Positions 10,787-22,544 of a stretch of 64,000 nt of DNA are shown piece by piece. The notes under the pieces are model-generated. The model was not told where the DNA came from. It worked only from the letters and a program-made list of their open reading frames with translations, and did not search any database. The stretch covers positions 14,853,501 to 14,917,500 of the forward strand of contig CANUEZ040000116.1 in NCBI GenBank assembly GCA_948099385.1, given 5' to 3'. This stretch comes from Fasciola hepatica. Lineage: Eukaryota > Platyhelminthes > Trematoda > Plagiorchiida > Fasciolidae. The position numbers and the translations under genes were made by a program. Each line of letters opens with the position of its first letter. The stretch's first letter is position 1.

Positions 10787-11944
10787 AATCGTCATTTGTC
10801 AAGGTGAAAAGTCAAATTCAATTTTTCCACCGGTAAAGGTAAATTCAACGCCATTTACCTGGCAATATAGAGTTTGAAAGTGATTTGAAGAAGACACTGG
10901 ACGGAGGTCAGCTGACTGGCCTGTCGAGTAGCATACAAACGGGTAACCAAATTGTTTAAACTGATCGGGGAACTAGAAGCTGTTATACATCCATGAGCGT
11001 AGACTGATTTCAGGCCGGCGGCAAACTTTCTGTGGAAGCGTGATGTTGCCTGGACACAGTTTCCTGAAAGATGTCTATAGACATGTACGCTGGCATGAAA
11101 ACCCTGGATTGTCCACATAAAAACGCTGATCTCACCCGCCGAGTGCCTGTTTTGCAGCTTCTGAACACTGATCCGACCACACAAAGTCAGAAGTCACTAC
11201 AATCTCAAGGTCTTTAACCCTATTTACCGCCTTCATAGTGAATGGACTTTGGTCGTAGGCAACCGTCAGGCCTGTCGCTGTCGGTGACAACAAAAGGCGC
11301 TTCCCAGCACTGTGAGGGAAGTCTCACTTTTGTGCCCAGTTTGGAACAGAAAACATGTCTCTGCTCAGCTCGTCTCTCCCCTGAGACCCCACCAGTTTCA
11401 CATCATCTGCTAAGAAGCTTGTCGGCTGCGCGACTGAGGCCAAACCATTCTTGGGCCTAGCAAGGTCCCAGCGGTACTCCACTGGTGTCCTTTTCGAATT
11501 CGGAGTTCTCGTTGCCCACTCTAGCATGAAATGATCTTCCAGCCACTCTTGAATCTGCCAATTTATACTTAATTATCTCAACCTGATTAGCAGAAGCCGG
11601 TGATTCACCCGATCAGATGCCCTGCTGAGGTCAAGGTAACATACTTCTGTCTGTTTACCTTTATCCAGTCTTCGAGTGACCTCGCCTAGGAAGCTTGGAA
11701 GACTGGTTAAGCAGGAACTTCGTTTTATAGTTCCACGCTGAGATGAGGAAGGCACAGAATTCTCTAGCAGGTGCCCGCACACGTGCACCCGGATGATCTC
11801 TCTAGCAACACGAGCGAGATGCTGCTCGGGCTAGTCGGTTCGTGTAAATATTTAATTGGAAGTCTCTACAGAAGTTCTGCATCCTTCGTGGATGTGACTG
11901 TATTTAAAACTACTTTGCAAAGCTGGTCCCCGAAATGATCGTTG

Positions 11945-12210
11945 GTTTGTGTGAGGCATTTGGATTCGGCCGTGAACCGTTCTTGACCGCCACCCTTGGA
12001 TCAGGGTGCCTTCGACCTTTGGGTTTCTCTATTCCGTCTATTGGCCGCATGCAAGAGGTTTGTATTTATTTGTACTTTCTGTGATCTCCAATTTGGCGCC
12101 GTGGGAACTACGAGTCAATCCTGTTTCGGATTTGGGGATTCGTTTGAATCGGCTACTGTTAGCTCGATTTGCGATAATTGTGACTTACTGTCCGTGTTTT
12201 CCCATTTTTA
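11945..12210 (+). repeat. Dispersed repeat R, copy 1
   Basis: Shares an extended match with 35205-35455: CCTTTGGGTTTC, GGCCGCAT, GTTTGTAT, GAACTACGAGTCAATC, GCTCGATTTGCGA in the same order and spacing. It interrupts the family-1-like RT and has no recognisable coding content. Confidence 0.65.
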
Positions 12211-12336
12211 GCGAAGCCAATCTTGATATATTACCACCAAAGCGGCCCTTTCCCAGTCCTGTGGTAACCTTCCCCGATCCAAGGTGGCATTTTGTGGCAT
12301 GTATACCAGAACGGTTAAGACATTCACCGGCTTCCC

Positions 12337-12360
12337 GATGATATCAGCGTAGATATCATC
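12337..12360. repeat. Short inverted repeat (9-bp arms)
   Basis: GATGATATC and GATATCATC separated by six bases, inside RT coding sequence (PDDIYADII), so it may be a coding coincidence. Confidence 0.6.
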
Positions 12361-13619
12361 CGGTCCGGCAGACTTACGGACCTCTAACCCTTCCAGGTGT
12401 TAGCGCGTGGCTCCCCATGGAAGATTCAAATCTTTTGATTTTAGGAAGATAAACTTCCCCTTCAAAAAAACCTATTTGCAAGCAATCATCAGTTCTGTGC
12501 ACACTGCCGAAATATTAATCCAGAGAATCCGCTTTACTTTGGTTATCTGATGTCACTTCATAATCGTGGGCCATTGAGCGTCCTACCGCATCCCAGAAAT
12601 TACCTCGAGGCTGCACACACTTTTAGTTGTTCACTGGATGCTTTCTGGCTCATCAAAACAGCCTAATCTTGTATATGTTCTCAGCGGATCGCGAAATTCC
12701 GCTACTCCATTTCTATGTCTGACAAGAAGAATCCAACCCTAAAGGGTCTGAAAAGCCTTGGAGAGAACCCAACTACTGTTTCTGTGATTAACTGACTTTG
12801 TCTCTTGCAGCCCTTCATCGCACCGGTTTGAACCTATACCTCCTCTGCTTCAAAGAAACAAACTCCCTTCGTAGGTTGGTTATAGATCCTTTAATTACCT
12901 GTCAGCTTTTTCCAGGCTAGTAACTTCCGCCACATCCCAAAAATCACAGGGCTCGTGGCTTTCGCCCAGATGATGGGTCCAGGTTCGTGCATCAACTAGA
13001 TTCAGGTAAATCCCGCACCGCAGCGATAATAAATATTCCAGTAGTGTTCTTGTGGCCCTGTAGCCTGTTGGCCTGTAGCTATGGAGCAAAGAAAATCGGG
13101 CCAGCCGTCTGTAACGTTCATCTGGGTAAATTCACCCCTGTCACTGTCACGTACTTGCATTATTGAGGCTATGCTGTTCATCTTATTGGCGCACTCCAAC
13201 CACTACATTTGAGCACTTGGTTATATTCCGCCCATGTGTTTTGGCATCCCTTTGATTTAGACTCTGAATTCCGTGACGGTCATACCTGATCGTGGCCTTT
13301 GCCGAACTCCGGTTCTCGTTGTCAAACTTTGTGGCCACACAGCTAAGGTTTGGGCAAAATGTACTTGAGTATAATTTGGTAATTCAGTGCTGCAGAATCG
13401 GCGAATCAACCTTGTTTAGACTCTGGGATAATTTAACTAGGCTACGCGTTACTCGCAGTTGGAATAACCGTTTCTTCGTTGGCGTAAGTGTCAGTCTCAC
13501 GAGGTGCGTAGTGGTTATAGCCTCCATGTTTCCTGTCCAGCTGATGACAATCCTAACAGCAAATAGATAAAAAGACGAGATGAGTTCCAATGTTGAAAGA
13601 TAAGAACAAACAGTAGCGG

Positions 13620-14235
13620 ATGAAGAAAAAGTGGGAGAACAAGCAAGGTAGAACGAGAGAAAACTTCCTACTAGTGATCAACTTCCGGTCGAAAGAAGTC
13701 AGCAAAGACTGAAAGCAGGTGGAACCATATGGTTAAAAGCTAATTTGTTCAACAACGGTTACTGCGAGCCTCGAACAAGGCTACAGTTTTGGTGGCCACC
13801 ACACCTGCTGGCAGCTGGTTCAGGGGTAAACCAACTGGCGGGCAAAGGACTGTGTCATAAAATTACGCGGTGGTAGTGGTATGGCCAGGTTCAGCCCACA
13901 CTCCATGGCAACAATGTTGCGGGTAAGCTTCAGAAGAGCAAGCTTGGTTGCGATAGCCCACCTAACTGCCTGAATTCCTCAATGAGTCCTCTTCGCCAGC
14001 TTGTCCTATCCAGCGAGAACAGGTTCAGCTGTTCCGGTTTGGCCGAACACGACGATTCCTTGACCCGGCCTGTAGGCAGCACGCGGCGCGTGAGGTAAAA
14101 CTCTCGCTGTTTGAGGCCCGAAGAAATCCTCGAGACAGAGCAGTTTAAGCAACTCAAGCTGAAAGTGAAGCAACCATCCACTGTCCACTGGCCTAATTTC
14201 CGGCTCACCGAGATTAAAATATGCAACGTATTGTC
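13620..14235 (-). pseudogene. Family-4 LINE RT C-terminal fragment
   Basis: Reads EQLNLFSLDRTSWRRGLIEE (near 13985-14040), then a shifted frame with LNLAIPLPPRNFM and, shifted again, LPAGVVATKTVALFEAR near 13765-13820. This is the C-terminal landmark set of LINE RT proteins. The 5' side is cut at about 14240 by the 3' tail of the family-A element, suggesting that the A element inserted here. A relative lies at 8790-9180. Confidence 0.65.
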
Positions 14236-14276
14236 GACAGTTATTAATATTAGTATTTGAAATAAAAATGGCGAAT

Positions 14277-15788
14277 TCCGGGGAAACCCGGAGCATGCTT
14301 GATTGCACGATCAAATGATACGAGTGAGGTCACAAAAAAGTCCCTTGGATATTCATTTGGGTAAGTGCAGCACAAAATAGTATAGGTTTTAGTGGTCGCA
14401 CGAATGAATGTCCGGCAAATTTGAGTTTGAAGGTCAGGTGGACGCACCTTCCATGAGTAAGTGAAACGGGCTCCGCGGTCGGGATACGCGATGAATTAAG
14501 CGGGGATGAAGTAAAAACGCGCAGCATTTCGGATAGCATCGATGTGAAGTCGCGGGGGTGAGTAAACTGACATAGAAAACGTTCGAAAAAGCACCAACGA
14601 AAAATTGAAGAATTTTTGGTGATGAAGGACATGCACTTGAACCAACAAACCGAATGACCTGGAAAATAGCAGAAGTATAATACCGAAGGATTTGTGGGGA
14701 ATTGCGTAAATGAAACAGTCCGTTTTACCGCTGAATTAGTAATTACCATTCATCAAGGGGTTGTGGAGGACGCCCTCATAAAGAGGTGGATGTAGATGCC
14801 CCAGCCTGGAAATTTAAATGAAGCAGAGTGGCGAAAGTTGACAGCTGAGTGGAACACGATTTGAATAAGGGGTTCGTTCCAGGCCAATTGGTGAACACAA
14901 GTTGACAACAGGGTGGACAGATGAGTTGATATACGATGATCCTTTGAAGTCGTGTTGGGTAGTGCATAAACGATACTGTCAAAACATGTAAAGAATCGCT
15001 TAACGGGATGCGCTGGTAAGAGTCTGACATGGGGCATTTGGGAACCAAGGGAAGGTCAGTAACTTGGTATACGTATAGCTCATTTCCAGCAACGGTTTGG
15101 AGAAATTAAGTTCGCAGTGTTTTTTGACATAGATGCCTAATCATGGAGGACTGATGCAAAAATGGCAATAGATAATAGGTGGATGAGATGGCGTTCAACT
15201 ATTGGTTTATCGGGGTTACTCCAAGACTGACAGATGAGGAATACAAATTTACAGCAAAGTGGGCATAATAATGGTTTATATCTTTGATATCTGACGGAAT
15301 CAACTGGAAGTAGTAGAACACTGGAGCCTTCAGAAGGCGCAGATAATTGTGCGACTAGGTACGTTGAGGAAAGTCCAACCTGGGACTTTGGGAGGGGGGA
15401 CAAACAGAATAACGGCAGCCTAAGTTACAGGTAGTTGACTTTTAGCTAAAGATGTGGAAAAAGCATTCTATGGATTGTGGTGCAGGTTGCTGACCATAGT
15501 GTCTTGGTGAAGCAGCGGCAGGGGTTCATAGATGAGTGAAAAGTGATGCAATTATGGCTTTGTCTGGGTTCGTTTATGGGTAACATGAGAGGATCTAAAG
15601 TTGGTAACAAAGTGGATGCGGAGGTGGACATATAATGGACTGATACAGTCGTATAAAAGTAGTACATATGAACAGCTCTCAGATATTGCAGGTGATTGCT
15701 TAGCCGGATATGCCGAAGTCTAACATGAAAAGCTAAGGAGGCAATCGAACTATTTATGTCCTGGATTGTAGATACTTCATTGCTAATT
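14277..15788 (-). repeat. Left arm of a 1.5-kb inverted repeat
   Basis: Reverse complement of 19302-20813 (paired positions sum to 35090) with only a few mismatches. The outer end coincides with the element's 3' hairpin. The 3.5-kb spacer holds the RT. Confidence 0.95.
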
Positions 15789-16911
15789 CAACTGTCATAA
15801 TTGCAAGCGGCTGAATGAGAAAAGGTTCAAAGGAAGGATACAATGAACATAGAGCTGGTGTCAAGCAGATGAGCGCTGGAAGCAGGACCATTTCTTTCTG
15901 TGTTGACTTGTTGGCAGGTGAGAAACTAATCTTTAAATGATGGTTTTGTTTGGATAAATGTATTGGTGACATGAAAATTACCAAATGGATGAATGGTCTC
16001 TTCAAGAGTGTATCAAAAATTGGGATAATCATAATAAAGATCTAAACGGTGAAACCTTTTCATGTTTCGGGGTACAGAGTCCGGTGAATGGACATAATAA
16101 GATGAGGGTAAACATGATATCAGTTAAAACAAACAAAAGGTAAGCCAGATGATATAGATGTCAGTAGCTGCAAGTAGTGGGGTACATTTCTGAGCCGAGT
16201 TAGTATGTGTGCATAGGCTGATTTTGAACATGACCGGGTGTATAATAAGCCTTGTTTAGGAATGTTGGAGGAGGCGATTGGTGGCAGCGGTAAGAAGCAG
16301 GGGACGTTGTTCTTCAATCCGCAACTGGTGCTAGTGGGTGAGGCTGGCCGTGCGCCGAACACCTAACCTGAAAACCAGTTCTGGTGACAGGAGGTGCAGT
16401 CCGCCAGCCTAGTAGCGCCCGCAGATCGTTGCAGTCGGCCTGCACGCCCGATGTGCGCCGGCCAAAACGGTGGATCTGACCGCGCCTCGGACCGTTGGGA
16501 TTGACGTGAGTTTTCTTGGTGTGGCCAAGCGGCCGTAGGTATCAGGTAGTCTGCAATCAGGCGGCCAGACACCAGGGGATCCCGGAATGCAACAAAGGGA
16601 GCATCGGTCGGGTAGCGCACTAATAGCCGACGGTCAGGTAGACGCATAGGCCAGGTTAGTGACGGAGTGGTCTCCAGAGTAGTGAGAGTCATCAATAGAA
16701 AGGTACGCACGAATGAAGGTCTGGAAATAGAGAAGAAGTAGATGAGCACAGTCTGGGATGCTCCCAGCTGAGGATAAATGGGAATCGATACAAAGAAGCA
16801 AACAATAATAGACAGTGACTCTCTGGGACCAGCTTTTCCATTGCTGAAGGCAGAAAAACTAAGAACGTTTATTTGATTTCATCTGTCACAGACCACCGGT
16901 GTTTGCGTAAT

Positions 16912-18730
16912 TCAAATGTCTAGACTCTTCTCATGGGCTTGGTTATAGGGCATGTCTACTTTTAGGGGCTGTAAGCTTTGGGTAACCGTGAGGAATTTAT
17001 CCAGCGCACTTCTAAACCGATGGCTGGAAGTAGAACTGCGTATTTCTAACGGTAATTTATTCCATAAGTTAGAGTAAACTGTGATGAAAAAGTTTGAACG
17101 TAAGCAAGTGTTCCTAATGGGGATGGAAGGGGTAAGAATTCTAGAACCTAGTGGATAGCTAGAAACGGGCGCAAAGTGCAGTGGATTAGAAGTATATGTC
17201 TGACGGTGAAGGATGTTATACAAAAAGATAAGGTTAAGTTTCATACGGAGGAGCCATCAAGGGTCTAGTTTTAAAAATAGGCAGTGTTCTTTATAAGTGA
17301 GGGGCGAGCTCCATCCAGTAAGTCGCTTGGTAAAACTACTTTTAACTGATTCTACACCAATTCTGTCTGATTTCCGCATAATAAAAAAGATCAGTGGTCA
17401 GTATTCTGATAAAGGCCTGGCATGAGATTTATAAAGGAAAGGAATGCAGCCTCGAAGTCGGAAGGAGCGAAATATTAGCCCCAGGCACTTTCTGGCCTTA
17501 GCGACTTGGAGGGTCGAATATTCAGAGAAATTAAATGTGCAGGATTAGTCAGAGCCAAGGTCCCGAATGATTTGCTTGTTAGCAATGACTGAACCACAAA
17601 CGGATGACAAGATCTTGGAGGTAGCTTGCTTTTATGTGTAAGAACCTCGAATTTGACGGCAGCAAAATTCATCTGCCAAGTTGAGCACCGTCTATGGAGT
17701 GCAGATACGTCATTGGTGACGTTTAAGATGACCAAGACGTTGCTTTCAGGCTTGAATGAGTAGACAATTTTAATGTCATCAGCAAAAAGAAATGGGGCTC
17801 CACGGCTCACTGAGAGGATTGTGTCGTTTATATACACGAGGAACAACAGAGGGCCGAGGACGCTACCCTGTATAACACAGCTTGTAACTGATTTAGGCCT
17901 GGAACAGTGTCCGTTTATTGAGACAACATGAGAGCGGTTAGACATGTAAGAATTTATTCAAGATAGTAGAGGGTCAGTAATGCCAAAGGATCGGATTTTG
18001 GCCAGAAGATGTGGGTGTGGCGCTTGGTCAAATGCCTTTGACAAGTCCAAGTAAAGTACTATAAGGGCCATTCCATTGTCTGCCATTTCAGTGATGAGAT
18101 TCAAAAACTCGAGTTGGCAGGTTGCGCAAGATCTTGACCGAAAGAAACCGTGCTGTCGAGGATTAATAATGTCCAATTGAGAGAGGTAATTGAAGATGTG
18201 TTCCTTTACAGTTTTTTCCATTAGCCGAGAGGGGACAGGTGTATGGTTAATGGGACGGTAGTTTGTTACCTCATGCAGCGAACCTTTCTTGTGGTGCGGG
18301 ATTATGACTGAGCATGTCCAGTTTGTGGGCATAGACCAAAGTTCATTGATAGGGTAAATATATTCAGTAGTAAAGAAGGTAAGTCAGGTCCACAGTTAAC
18401 TATTGCAGTGGGTGGCAAGCCGTCAGGTCCTGGGTAAGATGATGGCTTGGAAGTGGTCAATAATTTAGAGATAATTGAGGCGCCAAATTCCACTGTGGAC
18501 AGAGTTAAAGCGGCAACAAGAGAAAAAGGCTGAAAGACAACAATAATAACAGGGGCCAGAGTTGAGGTGAACAATGAGTTGAAGGCCTCTGCAATAGAAA
18601 GGAGAGTAGATGCGGATACACTGTCCATTGAAAATGTGTGCGAGATATCTCCGTGAGTATTAAAGGTTCGGGTTCTGTACAGTAATGACACTCGAAGAGA
18701 TTTATTTTGGTGTCGCAGAGCCTTCATTTC
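16912..18730 (-). pseudogene. Family-A LINE reverse transcriptase
   Basis: RT that would copy the element RNA at the nicked target. Frame 17958-18332 has VIIPHHKKGS, YRPINHTPVPSRLMEK, QHGFFRSRSCATCQ and motif A YLDLSKAFD. Frame 17475-17945 has SGVIQGSV in the form CVIQGSVLGPLLFLVYIND and the catalytic box FADDIK (17775-17786). The two frames are the same register, separated by one TGA (17958-17960) where the relative at 61567-63042 has Trp (LLSWI). Frame 18302-18727 is the upstream linker, shifted. Frame 16912-17244 is the C terminus (SNLWNKLPLEI). Both catalytic motifs are intact, but the copy cannot make full-length protein. Confidence 0.85.
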
Positions 18731-19019
18731 CTGGTTTCGCAGTGTAGTTTCTTCAAGTTTTGGATATTAGAAGTGAGACAAAAAAGTTAAATAAGAATTG
18801 ACAAGTTGTGTGTAGTTTCATGACATTTTGGAGCTTGGCATACTTTGTTTGCAGAGAGGTGATATAGGATTTCCTAATATTTCTTTGCTGGAAGTAAAAA
18901 ACGTAGACGAATCACTCGAGCCCGGCCCACAATATATTTCCGCGGGAACAAGAGCTTCTGATCACTGCACCTACTAGCCATAGTCGCTAGCTTCAGGGAA
19001 CCTGCAGCACTGCTGCCTA

Positions 19020-19290
19020 ACTACAAAGAGCTGGTGTGGTCACACTTGTAAAATGGTGTCCAAGCTTGGCCGACGTCACTCATCTGTGGCAAGTCGGTGA
19101 CAGGAAGAGTACAACGACTACTCACAGGGTTCTTTGGAGAGCCCGAGGAAGTTTCGAAGCCTTGAATTATACACGGGTGGAAGGCTGAAGCCCGAATGTT
19201 CCCGAATCTGGTGATTATCTTGTTATCGGAATGTCTCAGGTGAGCCATAAAAGAGTTCGCGGGCTAACTGGACAATGAGAGGAGGGAGAT
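19020..19290 (-). pseudogene. LINE RT C-terminal scrap and dispersed repeat
   Basis: QAWTPFYKCDHTSSL near 19025-19070 resembles QAWSPFYKKYAACL of the family-1 RT. The part at 19140-19290 also matches 53735-53890 (shared AACTGGACAA and CCCGRATNT blocks). Short and heavily decayed. Confidence 0.45.
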
Positions 19291-19301
19291 TGTTCAGCAA
19301 A

Positions 19302-20835
19302 AATTGGCAATGAATTATCTACAATCCAGGACATAAATAGTTCGATTGCCTCCTTAGCTTTTCATGTTAGACTTCGGCATATCCGGCTAAGCAATCACCT
19401 GCAATATCTGAGAGCTGTTCATATGTACTACTTTTATACGACTGTATCAGTCCATTATATGTCCACCTCCGCATCCACTTTGTTACCAACTTTAGATCCT
19501 CTCATGTTACCCATAAACGAACCCAGACAAAGCCATAATTGCATCACTTTTCACTCATCTATGAACCCCTGCCGCTGCTTCACCAAGACACTATGGTCAG
19601 CAACCTGCACCACAATCCATAGAATGCTTTTTCCACATCTTTAGCTAAAAGTCAACTACCTGTAACTTAGGCTGCCGTTATTCTGTTTGTCCCCCCTCCC
19701 AAAGTCCCAGGTTGGACTTTCCTCAACGTACCTAGTCGCACAATTATCTGCGCCTTCTGAAGGCTCCAGTGTTCTACTACTTCCAGTTGATTCCGTCAGA
19801 TATCAAAGATATAAACCATTATTATGCCCACTTTGCTGTAAATTTGTATTCCTCATCTGTCAGTCTTGGAGTAACCCCGATAAACCAATAGTTGAACGCC
19901 ATCTCATCCACCTATTATCTATTGCCATTTTTGCATCAGTCCTCCATGATTAGGCATCTATGTCAAAAAACACTGCGAACTTAATTTCTCCAAACCGTTG
20001 CTGGAAATGAGCTATACGTATACCAAGTTACTGACCTTCCCTTGGTTCCCAAATGCCCCATGTCAGACTCTTACCAGCGCATCCCGTTAAGCGATTCTTT
20101 ACATGTTTTGACAGTATCGTTTATGCACTACCCAACACGACTTCAAAGGATCATCGTATATCAACTCATCTGTCCACCCTGTTGTCAACTTGTGTTCACC
20201 AATTGGCCTGGAACGAACCCCTTATTCAAATCGTGTTCCACTCAGCTGTCAACTTTCGCCACTCTGCTTCATTTAAATTTCCAGGCTGGGGCATCTACAT
20301 CCACCTCTTTATGAGGGCGTCCTCCACAACCCCTTGATGAATGGTAATTACTAATTCAGCGGTAAAACGGACTGTTTCATTTACGCAATTCCCCACAAAT
20401 CCTTCGGTATTATACTTCTGCTATTTTCCGGGTCATTCGGTTTATTGGTTCAAGTGCATGTCCTTCATCACCAAAAATTCTCCAATTTTTCGTTGGTGCT
20501 TTTTCGAACGTTTTCTATGTCAGTTTACTCACCCCCGCGACTTCACATCGATGCTATCCGAAATGCTGCGCGTTTTTACTTCATCCCCGCTTAATTCATC
20601 GCGTATCCCGACCGCGGAGCCCGTTTCACTTACTCATGGAAGGTGCGTCCACCTGACCTTCAAACTCAAATTTGCCGGACATTCATTCGTGCGACCACTA
20701 AAACCTATACTATTTTGTGCTGCACTTACCCAAATGAATATCCAAGGGACTTTTTTGTGACCTCACTCGTATCATTTGATCGTGCAATCAAGCATGCTTC
20801 GGGTTTCCCCGAATTAAACCATTATATTTATAATT
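19302..20835 (+). mobile_element. Family-A copy A1', 5'-truncated, inverted
   Basis: Plus-strand copy of the last 1.5 kb of the A1 3' UTR, more than 99% identical by eye. It ends at hairpin TTCGG/CCGAA (20798-20813), box GAATTAAACCATT and an ATT-rich tail to about 20835. The open frames here (19423-19644, 19687-19953, 20341-20760) duplicate those in A1 and are UTR, not genes. Truncation at 19302 with an intact 3' end is the expected result of target-primed insertion. Confidence 0.85.
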
Positions 20836-20979
20836 CTTGATATTTTCGTCTTCTGGTTTTTGCAGTTGTCATTGATTTCTTTACCTTTCCCCTATTCGTC
20901 AATAATGGCAGGTTTCTCCATTCCTCAGATTTTAGAGGTGTGTGCCAGTCGTTCTTGCACTCAGGGATTGATTATAGGT

Positions 20980-21810
20980 CCCACTTGGCATCATCTTTCA
21001 GGTCTTGGCCAGGTTCCCTTTACGCCCGTCCACTTGAATGTGGAATGGCCTAGCACTCAGGTATGCCCGTACCCACTCCATCGCTCTGGGGGCTGAGCCT
21101 ATTTCTTCTAGCTTGCGTAGCAAGTGTCGGTGGCCTAAAGAGCAACAAGCCTTCCGATAGTCCAAAAAATTCAAACTTTGACCGGATCGCCCCTGTCCAT
21201 TTTTACACAACCATGTCCAGGACAGACAGCAGGTCTGACACGTAAGTTCAGTTCTCTATGAAACCGGGCCTTTCGTTCGACAATGGGCTGCTCTCATTGA
21301 ATGAGCCATAATCTTTTTCGTGGGATCTTTTTGCAGACAACAAGTATAATCGGTAGACGACTGACTTGTTTGTACCTTCCCGCACCTCCCTGCAACACAC
21401 TCCTGTGAATGGGAGCAATCTCGTCAATCTTCCAAGTCAAGGAAAATGTGGCCGCTTCCAAAAACATACCGAACAACCCGGTTAAGAGCTGATCTATAAT
21501 TTCGTCCTTTAGCCTGTTGATGTCAGGATGCATCCACCTGATCTAGCTGCCTTGCCGGCTCCAAACTTTCCATTGCCCTCCGCAAGCTGACCCGGATATA
21601 TCACCTAGTCATCCATTATTGCTGCTGCCTGATTTGAGATACGAACGATATGATCCCCTAGGCTTACCGAATGTACCCGGTTGAAGTGGTATTTCAGTAC
21701 TTCTGCATTACAGGCACTGGTTGTGGAGTGCTGCCCGTCATCTCCAACTACGCACCTCAGAGCAACTCCCAGGACTGGATTGGTTTGCTCGCATTTCTGG
21801 TACATCTGAC
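20980..21810 (-). pseudogene. LINE RT fragment, family-1-like
   Basis: Minus strand: GDDGQHSTTSACNAEVLKYH (near 21670-21735) is the pre-RT linker. WKIDEIAPIHRS (near 21410-21445) follows, then FLDYRKACCSLGHRHLLRKL and EWVRAYLSARPFHIQVDG (21020-21170), a motif-A region with D retained and KAFD changed to KACC. No FADD box was seen; the fragment stops near 20980 where the A1' tail region lies. Frameshifts separate the blocks. Confidence 0.7.
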
Positions 21811-22544
21811 AGATCTTGGCTTTAATCGCTGGTGAACCGGCAGAAAATTTACCCGTGTTGTAAAGGCCATGGCGCAGACTTTCTTAAACTACAAAAGCTT
21901 TTGATGGCCACATTTGCGCCTGAACTAGCAGCTTGCCCTCTTCAAAATTCAGTTCAGATCAGGTCCGTTTGCACTAGACGGTTAGTGGCCACCCCACTAG
22001 AGCTTCCAGAATCATACCGACTGCAAGCTTACAAGTTATGCTCTCACCAATGCATAGCGTTTCTTTGGCTCCCCTCAACTGCGAGACATTATGTATCACG
22101 AGCTTCCACTGAAACACTTACAGACAAACAAAAGCTTCAATTCTAGTACACCTTAGACGGACCATATTGTCACCCATCGTCCACCTATTGAACTTACTCT
22201 AAACTCACCATCACAGATCGAATGACGTCAGACCACAGGACTTGAGGTCAATGCCAATAATAATCGAGTTTCTTGCATCTTTGGACCCCGCCTCTCACGG
22301 TGCTTCAACCTGTGGGAATCCATTCTTATCCGTCGGTGGGCAGAAATTCAGTTCACGTGAACTTTATCGGCTAGCCGTCGGCTAGCCGTCGGCTCGACTA
22401 GCGAGGGCCACATTTTGATGGAGTAAAGCCTCTGAAACCAGTATTTCGTCGGCCGTTCAAAGGTTTAATCACCCTTATGTCAGCCGCTTTGAGGGGAGGG
22501 AAAGTAGGGGCCTAAAAAGCATCAGAGAGTTGTGGGCGGAGGAC
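21811..22544. other. No gene seen; short palindromes
   Basis: Contains the perfect 14-bp palindrome AGTTCACGTGAACT at 22350-22363 and two tandem GGCTAGCCGTC units at 22369-22390. The open frame 21832-22146 resembles nothing I know. Confidence 0.35.

Larger units (their letters stand above)
10855..13200 (-). pseudogene. Family-1-like LINE ORF2, decayed
   Basis: Long minus-strand remnant in the same order as ORF2 at 3990-6860. Endonuclease remnant GEFTQMNV..WPDFLC (about 13100-13140, GDFN changed to GEFT). Linker LRREFVSLKQRR (near 12860) and NFWDAVGRSMAHDYEVTSDN (near 12560-12610). RT start KSAGPDDIYADIIGKP (12335-12385) and GRLPQDWERAALVVIY (near 12240-12285). Motif A region LDLSRASDRVNHRLLL (11573-11640). 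Catalytic box LADD (near 11405). VNRVKDLEIVVTSDF near 11190-11235. Numerous stops and shifts. About 270 bases between RT blocks (11945-12210) are an inserted repeat R. The 3' end abuts copy A4. Confidence 0.7.
14240..18900 (-). mobile_element. Family-A LINE, copy A1 (5'-truncated, long 3' UTR)
   Basis: Minus-strand non-LTR element. The RT region occupies 16912-18730 and a non-coding 3' UTR of about 2.6 kb follows down to 14240. The end is hairpin TCCGG/CCGGA (14277-14292), a CGCCATT box and an ATT-rich tail (14240-14260). Truncated upstream in the endonuclease-RT linker near 18900. The 3' UTR matches copies A2 (23190-26470), A3 (37690-40345) and A1' (19302-20835). Inside the UTR a sub-repeat (CATGTYAGRCY..CATAYCCRG) appears near 15725-15695 and 15030-14990. 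Confidence 0.8.

Noticed and set aside
19423..20760. Open frames of 73-139 codons repeated exactly at 14330-15667
   Set aside because: They are duplicated because the DNA is an inverted repeat of a LINE 3' UTR; composition is low-complexity and frames are not conserved in A2 or A3.
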